Of a stretch of 19,924 nucleotides of DNA, positions 1 through 7,889 are shown in pieces. The notes beneath the pieces are model-generated. The model was not told where the DNA came from. It ran no database searches and worked only from the letters and a program-made list of their open reading frames with translations. Position 1 is the first letter of the stretch. Every line of letters begins with the position of its first letter. The translations under genes and the position numbers were made by a program. Origin of the DNA: Entamoeba invadens IP1 (taxonomy: Eukaryota; Evosea; Mastigamoebida; Endamoebidae); the NCBI RefSeq assembly GCF_000330505.1, contig NW_004191732.1, forward strand, positions 96,863 through 116,786. Reading direction: 5' to 3'.

Positions 1-52
1 TCCTAATTTCCCGTTATTTACTATTTTTTATTTGTTTTATTTATTTTCCTTT

Positions 53-67
53 TTGTTGAACCAACAA
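53..67. repeat. Small perfect hairpin
   Basis: TTGTTG at 53-58 pairs with CAACAA at 62-67 around a 3-base loop. It lies 54 bp before the larger hairpin at 121-166. No function is evident. Confidence 0.4.
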
Positions 68-120
68 CGGTACACAATTTTAAACCCTTAAAAATCAATA
101 CAGTTTCAATTATCGAACAA

Positions 121-166
121 AAAATCGGGAAAGCACCCAAAATTTAGGCAAATCTTTCCCGATTTT
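121..166. repeat. Perfect 13-bp stem hairpin with 20-base loop
   Basis: AAAATCGGGAAAG at 121-133 is followed by its exact reverse complement CTTTCCCGATTTT at 154-166. The stem includes a run of GGGAAAG/CTTTCCC, unusual in such AT-rich DNA, so it is unlikely to be a chance AT palindrome. It may be a structured RNA element, a small inverted-repeat element or a 3'-end signal. The sequence alone does not decide. Confidence 0.65.
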
Positions 167-789
167 CCAGGTTCGTTATTTGGTCAGTGGTTTATTTTGT
201 TACTAAACGTCAGTAAAATTCCATCTTTCAGATAAACATAAGATAAACGACAATATAATGATTAACAAACGATGTGACGGACGACACAATTGCGTTGAAT
301 GATATAATACTTTAACTAATAACCATTTTCTAATTATTTTAACAATTAAATAATAGGCATCGAATACATAAAACAACAAACATTTAAAAACGAACAAATT
401 CGCTAATTACTACAGTATTAAATGAAATAAACAGTTAAAAAATTAAAAATAAAACTTTTCAATTGTAAAGTCTTAAACGATTTTATAAATGCTGGTTTTA
501 CTCGTTCATACTTTTTATTTTTATATGAAACACAACTTGGCTATTCTGTACACACAGATATTAAATTAAAAAATTGTGTTTTCTTTTTTGGGCAAAATTT
601 GTGTTATGGTAATTAAAATTTTAATCCCAAGTTTGTTTTTTATATTTTTCAAGTAAATTTTGGGTGCAAGATTTATTTGTCAAGTAAAATATAAAAAAAT
701 CAAGTTTGTTATTTTGTTTTTACGAGTAAATATTTTGAACAAAAAATGAGAGTTAAGCAAAGAAAAAATAATTTAGTAATTATTTGTCC

Positions 790-832
790 AATAAATTGGG
801 TCATCCCAGTACAGAGTTTTGAAAAACAGTTT
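790..832. repeat. Possible degenerate Tc1/mariner transposon end
   Basis: AATAAATTGGGTCAT at 790-804 recurs exactly at 9794-9808. At 817-832 it is followed by TTTTGAAAAACAGTTT, whose reverse complement resembles the AAAACTGTTTTTTGAAAAA just before the second copy. A TA followed by ATTGGGTCATCCC-like sequence is reminiscent of mariner-type terminal repeats. No matching transposase frame lies nearby, so this would be a remnant or a non-autonomous end. Confidence 0.3.
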
Positions 833-884
833 ACTTTATCCCTATCGAAAACTCAAAAATAAATTAATCAATTATGTAATACGT

Positions 885-916
885 TTTACCAACACCATTG
901 GAATGTAGTTGGTAAA
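885..916. repeat. Perfect 9-bp stem hairpin
   Basis: TTTACCAAC at 885-893 and GTTGGTAAA at 908-916 are exact reverse complements around a 14-base loop. It lies in non-coding DNA about 50 bp to the right of the possible transposon end at 790-832, and could belong to that remnant. Confidence 0.5.
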
Positions 917-1139
917 CAATGCATCAACTGTTTGTTTTGTTAAGATTTTCTTTAGCAATACACAACAGTGTTTTTAAACCATTACAACTGATTATGGTTT
1001 TTATGTTATTATTTTTAATTTGACCTTATTTTTATCCAAAATAATATGTAAATTACAATTTAAATAATTAAGTAAATATTTGGTATTAATATTAAATAAT
1101 GAAGAATTGTCACTATTTCACCTTTGAATCAATAAAAAC

Positions 1140-1290
1140 CAAGTGAGACGTAACTATGAAAAGAAGGCTCATGACATCGTACTCAAACAGTTTGTTAGTG
1201 CACCTATTTCACCCACTTTTTATTTCCTCCCTTGGCTCGGATTACCCAGACTCCCACAGACGGGGAAATTACATCCTCACAATCGCGCAA
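1140..1290. ncRNA. GC-richer island, possible RNA gene or remnant
   Basis: This ~150-bp island is clearly less AT-rich than its surroundings and has no convincing reading frame. The top strand can form GUACU/AGUGC (1179-1203 region) around an inner CAAA/UUUG stem, a TCCC/GGGA hairpin around 1252-1266, and a longer pairing of ATTTCC near 1221 with GGAAAT near 1264. The 12-mer AATCAATAAAAA lies just upstream (1127-1138); the same 12-mer precedes the other GC-richer non-coding island near 17525. I could not match it to U1, U2, U4-U6, U3, SRP, RNase P/MRP, 5S or tRNA with any confidence. A degraded gene or repeat is equally possible. Confidence 0.3.
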
Positions 1291-2043
1291 ACAATAATTT
1301 ATAGGTTTTCCTTTTTTCTTTATTTTTTAAAAATGTTTTAATTAAAACACAAACGGTATTGGCGTTTTCATTAACAAAACATTTTTTTCCAAAAAAATGT
1401 TTTATAAAAGAAAATAAAAGAATTGTAAGGTTAATACAAAAAATAACATAAGTATTATTTTTTTCAATCAAATTCTTTTTGCTTGAAATTTATGTTTATA
1501 TTATTCTTGTGTTGTTTTAATCAAGAAAATGATTATTAAAGCTTGTTATATTACAATACTAACAGTTTGAGCGATTTTCATTTCGATTTAATTTGGATTT
1601 ATTAAAATATATAAAAACATATTTTGAATGTTTAAATTCATAATTGCAATATATTTATATTTTTTATATTGTTATTTTTGATAAAGTAATTCTCAATACA
1701 AGGATTTGTAAATAATTTACAATTTTAACATTACAAATATTAAAAATAATGTTTGACAATTTTCAAAACATTCATATTACAATGTTTCATGTTGAATAAT
1801 TCAAACACAATTTGTTGTTCAAATTATTTGTTTAAAATATCAATGAATATTTTTACTATTTAATTCAATAATAATTCACATATAAAAATGTTAATAACCG
1901 TTAATAAATTGATGTTATATCGTTGTATCAAGCTCTATCACTTGTTTATATTATATTTTATAATAAAATCTCTTACAATAAAAATTCATTTAGATCAAAT
2001 ATTCAAACAATCAATTTATTTAATATGAATAGCAAAAACAACA

Positions 2044-2059
2044 AATTGTGATCACAATT
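2044..2059. repeat. 16-bp perfect palindrome
   Basis: AATTGTGATCACAATT reads the same on both strands, with a TGTGATCACA core. It resembles a dimeric binding site in form, but no gene starts nearby and palindromes are common in this AT-rich DNA. Confidence 0.4.
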
Positions 2060-2316
2060 AAACATTGTTTTTGACGATGCGATTTTTTTATTGTTGGTGT
2101 TACAATTGATAAATGTGATAAACATGTTATAATCAATAATTTAAATGATATAATAAACGATTATGAATGGTGTACCATTACGATATTATATATAATAATA
2201 CAAAATATTAGCGCAATGTGTTTTATATATATTTGTAAAAATAATTACTTTCATTTCTTTATTTTTTTAAAATAAGAAATAATCTTTCGATTGCAAAATT
2301 ATATATATATTTTGAT

Positions 2317-2343
2317 TATAAACTGTATTTCAAAAGTAAGTAC
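2317..2343. repeat. Left terminal inverted repeat of the transposon
   Basis: It reads TATAAACTGTATTTCAAAAG followed by TAAGTAC. It differs from the reverse complement of the right end at four of 27 positions, and is the more degenerate of the two relative to the CGGTACCG-containing right end. Confidence 0.7.
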
Positions 2344-2674
2344 TACCGCTAAAAATTGAGAAACTATTATTAGCTGTTTTCCCGTTTTATTGTTATTAAA
2401 GACTTTGTTTTATTATTTATCTTTTTAAAAAAAACGGTACCGACTTTTTTGACCTAAAAAACAAACAAATTATATTATTTTCGTAATTTTTCGGGCATTT
2501 GTCGAAACGTTGGGAAGTCTTTTGCAATTTTTCTAAGACAGTTATTTCTTTTCGAGTCAAAATAATGAAAACAATTTGAATACATATAAAAAAACAAACA
2601 AACATCCTCTGAAGACGAACAAAGAAATGATAAAACGAGTTCAAAAAGAAAAAAATAAAAAAATTGATAACGGA

Positions 2675-3703
2675 TTAAAGCAAGTGTCCGATAAATTCGC
2701 CGTTGTTTTCCTTGCACAATTCAAACCTCTTTGGAATCGACATTATGTAGTTATCAATTGTCTCAAGAGGTATTGAATCCCAAGCCCTTTCAAGAGCCTC
2801 TTTGAGTTCTTCAATGTTCTCGAAGATTTCCTTTTCTTTTCTTACTAAGGTGTCCAAGTATTGCCATAAGTGTTCAATTGGGCTGAGGTCGGGGCTATTT
2901 GCAGGCCATTCTTTCAGTAGTAGAACCATGAGCTTCGGGTCCAAGCCTTCAAACCATTCAATTGTGTTTTTCGCTGTGTGGGGTCTTGCACCATCTTGTT
3001 GAAACACCATCCCGTGTTTGTACACCTTCTTCGCGTTTTCAAACACTCTTGATTCGGCCAACATTTTTTGATAGTTTACCGCGTTCAGTGTTCCGTCGAC
3101 GAAAACGAGTTTTGACTTGAAATGACGCCCAATTGCTGCCCACACCATCACACCCCGATTGAACTTGGGAGTTGGCACAAACGCCTCCTTATCAAGATCT
3201 CCACGTCTTCTCCAAACATATTTTCCGTCAGAGTATAAACAAAAACGACTCTCGTCGGAAATGAGAGTGTTTTTGGTCCACGTCAAAATACGCTTTGCGT
3301 TTGCCAGCTGTTTCTTAACAAAAATAAGTCTTTTTGTTATGTGTAATGGTTTCAGAGCCGGCATTTTTTTCTGCTTTGCAAACACAAATTTGTTCTCTTT
3401 TCTAAGACGATAGACACTTGAAAGAGAAACTTTAACATCGTTGGAAACCATAAGACAAGAAGAAGATGGGTTAGTTAATGTTCGTGTGACAACACTTTGA
3501 GCAACATTAACACTGATGTTTTTTGGTCTTCCCATCTTCTTTGGCTTTGTCTCCTCTCCCCTTTTGATACTAGCTATTTTTGTTTTGGAAACTCCACAAA
3601 GCAGTTGGATCTCGCGATATGACAGTCCTCTTTCCAAAGCCACCTTGACCCTCTCATTCTTCCCTTCTTGCTCGCGTTCATAACTTTTTCTTGGTTTAGA
3701 CAT
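2675..3703 (-). CDS. Tc1/mariner-type DDE transposase, intact
   Basis: This 342-residue protein should cut and paste the surrounding element by the RNase H-fold DDE mechanism. The N-terminal half has a helix-turn-helix (about residues 24-48, RGLSYREIQLLCGVSKTKI), a GRPK motif at 58-61 that joins it to the second unit, and a second helix-turn-helix-like segment (about 66-105). The catalytic core shows the first Asp at 150 (ISDESRF), the second at 237 (FQQDGARPHTA) and the third acidic residue, Glu277, in SPDLSPIEHLW. The last two are separated by 39 residues, five more than the 34 of classical Tc1. Length matches the family (about 340). It starts at the ATG directly after the AT-rich promoter side and has no internal stop or frameshift. 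Superfamily assignment is firm; the lineage within it is not. Confidence 0.93.
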   Translation of the reverse strand: MSKPRKSYEREQEGKNERVKVALERGLSYREIQLLCGVSKTKIASIKRGEETKPKKMGRPKNISVNVAQSVVTRTLTNPSSSCLMVSNDVKVSLSSVYRLRKENKFVFAKQKKMPALKPLHITKRLIFVKKQLANAKRILTWTKNTLISDESRFCLYSDGKYVWRRRGDLDKEAFVPTPKFNRGVMVWAAIGRHFKSKLVFVDGTLNAVNYQKMLAESRVFENAKKVYKHGMVFQQDGARPHTAKNTIEWFEGLDPKLMVLLLKEWPANSPDLSPIEHLWQYLDTLVRKEKEIFENIEELKEALERAWDSIPLETIDNYIMSIPKRFELCKENNGEFIGHLL

Positions 3704-3984
3704 GATTATTTAGTTTTTTTTGTTATTCAAATTGTTTTGGGTTTCAAAATTAATGTTTCTAACTTTTCGGCAAAATCGATTATTTTGTCAAGTCTTTTTT
3801 TCGTTGAAGAAAGTTATTTAGAAATTTGGAGGGAAAAATAATGCGAATATTTTGTTTGTTCGAGAAAAGATAAAAGTGGAAGACAGTTATTTGAAAAATA
3901 AGACGAAGAAAAATGAATAAAAAACAGAGGTAAAAGAAAAGAAAAAAATGGGTTGTTTATTTAGCAAATATTGGGGTAATTTCG

Positions 3985-4011
3985 GTACCGACTTTTGGAA
4001 AACAGTTTATA
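3985..4011. repeat. Right terminal inverted repeat of the transposon
   Basis: Read inward on the minus strand, it begins TATAAACTGTTTTCCAAAAG and continues TCGGTAC. It overlaps the CGGTACCGACTTTT motif (3983-3996) that also occurs in the left subterminal region. Confidence 0.7.
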
Positions 4012-4157
4012 TATATACTATATATAATTAATTATATAAATAAAAATATGTTTGTTTTTTGATTAGTAAAAATATGGTTATTAATAAAAATCAACATTGT
4101 GTATAGTAAAATTAATTTTTTCTTTGTTATATTTTTAAAATCATCACCATATTAATA

Positions 4158-4235
4158 GAGTTCAAAATTCACTGTGATATTTATTTTCATAGTGATTTTC
4201 ACACTTCATGATGATTATAAAAATTACTGTGATCG
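4158..4235 (+). repeat. 78-bp dispersed repeat, copy A
   Basis: This segment matches the reverse complement of 17296-17373 at 75 of 78 positions; the first 61 bases are identical. It contains an internal imperfect inverted repeat (TCACTGTGA with TCATAGTGA) and CACTGTGAT/TTACTGTGATCG-like near-repeats. It lies about 150 bp right of the transposon and about 300 bp before the RRM gene. It may be a MITE-like element, the end of a larger element, or a conserved non-coding element. Confidence 0.85.
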
Positions 4236-4504
4236 TTTTAAGTCAATGAGATGTTTTCAAATAAAAAATCATTGTTTGAGTTTTATCTCACTTATAATTT
4301 ATTTTTAATTTTATTATAATTAAATAAATGAGACTAATAAAAAGTAATTATTATATTTATTATAATTTTTATTATGAATAATAATAAAAGTATAATTATG
4401 TTTTGATGAGATTTATATTTGATGAGACAATACATTGAATTATTTCAAAACAATAATAACTATGTGTTATAGTATTATATAGTTTACAAAATAATACATT
4501 AATT

Positions 4505-4535
4505 GTATTTAAACAAAATAAAAACACCACATTCA
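4505..4535 (+). promoter_or_regulatory. Entamoeba-type core promoter of the RRM gene
   Basis: GTATTTAAAC at 4505-4514 matches the variant TATA element described for E. histolytica (GTATTTAAA). ATTCA at 4531-4535 resembles the initiator. The ATG at 4542 follows within about 7-11 bases, as expected for the very short 5' leaders of Entamoeba mRNAs. This arrangement also decides the start codon. Confidence 0.6.
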
Positions 4536-4541
4536 ATCCAT

Positions 4542-5402
4542 ATGACTATGACTACTATTGATACATTTCAAACAAACTGTACACTTATTCTTTCCTCTCT
4601 TCCAAGCGACGTGTGTTACAACGATATTATAAACACCTTTCAAAAAGATGTGAATTCAATTAAAAGTATCGAACTTAAAGGCTCAACCATATCGATCGTT
4701 TTTCATGACCACTTTACTCCGCTCAGAATTTATCAGACTAGAACATCATACAGAGTTAAAAATGAGCCAATCCAAATATATTGGAAGCTTTCAAAAAAAG
4801 AGATTGCTTCAATAGAATATACCTACGCCTTTTTTGGTCTGAAACCCGAGTCTACAGATATGTCCGTTCAAGTCTGTTTGGGTGAGTATGTTCAAATCAA
4901 ATCATTTCATTTGATTTGTAATAAATGTGGTGTCTATTCCATCATCAAATTTAGCACGTCTGAAGATGTCGAGAATGTCTTCAAGAACTATTCTGAAATC
5001 AAAGAAAAAATTGGCACCGAGAAATTTAGTATTAAACATTACAAAAAGGAGACAGAGACAGAGAAATGTTTGGAAGTGATAATAAAAAACATCCACCACG
5101 ACTTAATTGCAAATTCGGAATTTTTCGAGTACTTCAATTCGTTTGGAAACATCAAAAATTTCAACCTCTCGGAAATCAACCCAAAGTTCAACGACAAAAT
5201 GTTGTATGTGGAGTATTTCGAAGAAAATGACGCGAAAACTTTTATTAAAGAAGTTGATGGGAATGATGTCTTTAATTGTGACATGCCCCTTTCAGCCAGT
5301 TTTGTAAGAAAGAATGACACCATCACAATGGTTAACAACACAGACTACAAGAGAAAAGGCGTTGAAAACAGTTCGAAAAACAACAATTTATTTTTATATT
5401 AA
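4542..5402 (+). CDS. Divergent RNA-binding protein with three RRM-like units
   Basis: The protein is 286 residues from the ATG at 4542; the frame stays open to a TTG at 4503, but that codon overlaps the TATA-like element and is not a plausible start. Three consecutive segments look like RNA recognition motifs: about 11-75 (CTLILSSLPSDVCYNDIINTF), about 92-170 (YAFFGLKPESTDMSV, ending SIKHY) and about 178-265. The third is clearest, with an RNP2-like VIIKNI and an RNP1-like MLYVEYF. The organisation recalls poly(A)-binding or similar multi-RRM proteins, but several aromatic RNP residues are replaced, so RNA binding is inferred. The C-terminus is a short Lys/Asn-rich tail. No signal peptide or membrane segment is visible. 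RRM assignment is moderate; the specific role is unknown. Confidence 0.72.
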   Translation: MTMTTIDTFQTNCTLILSSLPSDVCYNDIINTFQKDVNSIKSIELKGSTISIVFHDHFTPLRIYQTRTSYRVKNEPIQIYWKLSKKEIASIEYTYAFFGLKPESTDMSVQVCLGEYVQIKSFHLICNKCGVYSIIKFSTSEDVENVFKNYSEIKEKIGTEKFSIKHYKKETETEKCLEVIIKNIHHDLIANSEFFEYFNSFGNIKNFNLSEINPKFNDKMLYVEYFEENDAKTFIKEVDGNDVFNCDMPLSASFVRKNDTITMVNNTDYKRKGVENSSKNNNLFLY

Positions 5403-5659
5403 CTTGATCAACAAGACCAAATACCTTAATTAACTTTATTTATTTTGTCTAATAATATGTTGTTTAATTATAAATCGTAACTTAAAACTTACACAACATA
5501 ATATGTATTTTAATATCAAAAATCGACAATAATTGACTTTTGCTTTGTTTTTCATGTTTAAAACTTCAAATAATTATCAAACATAACAACAATATATTTT
5601 CAATATATAACTAATTTATTGTGTTATAAGTCATACACTTAAAACGTCTGACTGAATGA

Positions 5660-5723
5660 GATTTGTTTACTGGATAGATACACCAAAAAATAGTGTATCT
5701 ATTTTTTGTCCACTGGACAAATT
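5660..5723. repeat. Compound inverted repeat downstream of the RRM gene
   Basis: ATAGATACAC at 5674-5683 pairs perfectly with GTGTATCTAT at 5693-5702 around a 9-base loop. A second hairpin, TTTGTCC (5705-5711) with GGACAAA (5715-5721), follows at once. The outer parts also match in inverted orientation (ATTTGTTTACTGGA on the left, complement of the right side ATTTGTCCAGTGGA, 11 of 14), so the whole is an imperfect inverted repeat with an A-rich insertion in one arm. It may be a small MITE or an RNA structure. Confidence 0.6.
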
Positions 5724-6441
5724 AGTTTTCATGGAAGGCAAAAATAATTATTATATAAATAGATTGTTTTTATATTGTAAAATTAATAAAATTTTATTTT
5801 GCTGATTTGTTTTAATGTTTGCAAAATTTATAATATTTCGAATATATTTTAGAACCATAACAATCATTTTAAACTTATTAAAGTTTAATGTAATACTTGT
5901 GTACAAGAAAAAAATGTCATAAGAAACAATACATAATCAAGACATTATTATTCAAATATATTAATTCAAATAATATAATGCTATAATATTTTTCAACAAC
6001 TTAAAAATACTATCAAACCTTTTTTTGAAAAATTGTGTTTTTTAATAAAAACAGTCAATTTAATTGTTGGTTTTGTATTGTATATAAATTTTGATTATAA
6101 TATGTTACTTCAATTGTTTGACATTTTGATTTGTACAGATATTCAATATCAATACAAATATAAACAATATAAAATTGTTATAAACATATACCACAACTAT
6201 CAATTATAATAGTGATATTATATTTTATAAATATAAAATTATAATAAATGAAATTGTTATAATATTTTTATGTAATAATATACAATAAAATAAATTGAAA
6301 ATTTACAATTGAACATAATAACATCTAATCTTTTTTTAATTTATTTATTTATTGTAAATAATTATAAATTTTAATAAATTATAAATGTATATTGAAAATA
6401 TTTTTTTTAAAACAAAGAAAAATTATTGTTAGTTTATCACA

Positions 6442-6457
6442 CAAACGTTCTCGTTTG
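6442..6457. repeat. Small perfect hairpin
   Basis: CAAACG and CGTTTG form a 6-bp stem with a TTCT loop, followed by a short GC-richer stretch (ATCGCTC). It lies in a long non-coding gap and no function is evident. Confidence 0.35.
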
Positions 6458-7856
6458 ATCGCTCTATATTATTTTCGAAATTTTTGAAAAAAAAATAATA
6501 TTTTCCAAATAAATTTTTTCTTAAATATATTCCAAAATAAATAAAAGGAACCACTTTTCCAGTCTTTGATTAAGAAAAAGACTACACTGTTTTTTGAAAC
6601 TAAAAATTTAAAAAACAATTAATGTTTTTTCTGTAATTTTTAAGTCAATGTCAAATTAAGTATATTTAAGTGTTAAATAAAATGAAAAGATACTTAATTA
6701 TTTTTGCGACAATTGATATCTTTATAAAAAATGATATACAGATGTACATTTCTCGTTTGTCGTAAGTATGTGTACATTTTATTATTAAGAGTATTTTATA
6801 AATTTATGTTAACCAAGTTGATAAATTGTCACTTAATGTTGCAACAGAACGATCAATGCTTATATTCGTGTAAGCTAATAACTATATTAATAAAACACTC
6901 AACAAAGGATTCAAAATAACATCAATTGAAATATCTCAGTGATTTTTATTTATTTTTGTTAAAATAATTTTACTAAAATAACAAGAAATAAATACACAAA
7001 AAAGTTCAAACAAGTTTTTTGTCTTTTTTAATTATTGGACTCAGAAAAAAATCAAACATAAACTTAATCATATTTTTTCATATAAAACAAAAAACGAGTT
7101 TAAAATGAATTTTTTTGGTTAGTTTCACTCTAAAAAATGATTAGTAAATAGAATTTTTTGCTTTTTTATTTTTTTTACAAATTCGGTTATTATAATAAAC
7201 GAATTGCAATAATTAATTCAAGTATCTTGAAAAAACGAGAGTCTTCTGAAAATTTTGTTTTTTGAACCAAACCGAGTAATATGAAAAAACTATACACAAA
7301 ACAATAATAATAATATTATTTTACTTTATTTTAATTTATAATCATTTTAAAAGTTGAATTCAAAATTATTAAATATGTTTTTCATTATTTGTTATAACAA
7401 ACTTCCCCAGCATTTTCATTTCTATTTAATAATAAATCAAATATAACACTTATGTCTAAAGTGTAATAAAATGGTTCAAAAACTAAATATGTTGTATCAA
7501 TACAATAAATATAAATGAGTTTAATAATAATATACAATGGTTTATATTTAATTTTTTGAATATGTTGTGGTTTTGTTTAAATTATAATACATTAAAAATA
7601 AATTATTTTAATTTTATTGTTATTTTTATATGAATAAAAACAATCATCTAAAAATTATTTTGATGAAAAACAATAAATATTATTAATGGTTATGTATTGA
7701 AACGATTTGTTAACATGTAATTAATGTTGTAATTTTTAATATGTTGAATCAATTATTTTAAAAATGATTTTTAATTATAATGTTGTATAGCTTGGAACAA
7801 TGAAATATAATTTATCAATAATTCCTTAAAACTGTTTACAAAGACAAAATTGGTAC

Positions 7857-7865
7857 TATTTAAAC
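7857..7865 (+). promoter_or_regulatory. TATA-like element of the BspA-like gene
   Basis: TATTTAAAC lies 25 bp before the ATG at 7890, matching the variant Entamoeba TATA element seen before the other genes of the window. Confidence 0.5.
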
Positions 7866-7889
7866 AATAAAAATAATAAAAGAAATTAT

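Larger units (their letters stand above)
1..2316. other. AT-rich intergenic region, no convincing gene
   Basis: No open frame here looks like a protein: the few frames of about 60 codons are low-complexity and hydrophobic, as expected by chance in AT-rich DNA. No tRNA A/B box pair was found on either strand. The stretch holds perfect hairpins at 53-67, 121-166 and 885-916, a GC-richer island near 1140-1290, a 16-bp palindrome at 2044-2059 and a possible transposon end near 790-832, each listed separately. The first 300 bases are somewhat less AT-rich than the rest and could be the flank of a gene beyond the window. Confidence 0.6.
2317..4011 (-). mobile_element. Tc1/mariner-superfamily DNA transposon, full length
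   Basis: The element is about 1.7 kb and encloses one intact transposase gene. Its ends are imperfect inverted repeats: 2317-2343 against the reverse complement of 3985-4011 matches at 23 of 27 positions, beginning TATAAACTGT on both sides, after which the left copy carries two extra bases before CCG. The outermost TA on each side fits the TA target duplication of this superfamily, although several nested TAs leave the exact boundary uncertain by 2-4 bp. A 14-mer, CGGTACCGACTTTT, occurs inside the left end (2435-2448) and within the right terminal repeat (3983-3996). The intact frame suggests a fairly recent insertion, while the divergent ends argue against very recent movement. Confidence 0.8.
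5403..7889. other. AT-rich intergenic region with hairpins
   Basis: About 2.5 kb without a convincing gene; the one plus-strand frame of 62 codons near 6731 is low-complexity and has no recognisable motif. The region contains hairpins at 5660-5723, 6442-6457 (CAAACG-TTCT-CGTTTG) and 6561-6583 (AGTCTTT/AAAGACT) and long A/T runs. It ends in the promoter of the BspA-like gene. Confidence 0.6.

Noticed and set aside
203..397. Minus-strand frame of 64 codons
   Set aside because: Low-complexity hydrophobic composition, no motif, no TATA-like element at the right distance; expected by chance in AT-rich DNA.
1140..1290. RNase P or MRP RNA
   Set aside because: The ACAGACGGGGAAATTA stretch recalls the 3' conserved region of these RNAs, but no partner for helix P4 was found upstream.
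1156..1341. Plus-strand frame of 61 codons over the GC-richer island
   Set aside because: Ends in a run of Phe/Leu codons from T-rich DNA and resembles no family; the island fits an RNA or remnant better.
2044..2059. CRP-like operator
   Set aside because: The palindrome resembles a bacterial CRP site, but the window is eukaryotic and no gene start is near.
2576..2776. Plus-strand frame inside the transposon
   Set aside because: Antisense to the transposase end and its 3' flank; Lys/Asn-rich chance composition.
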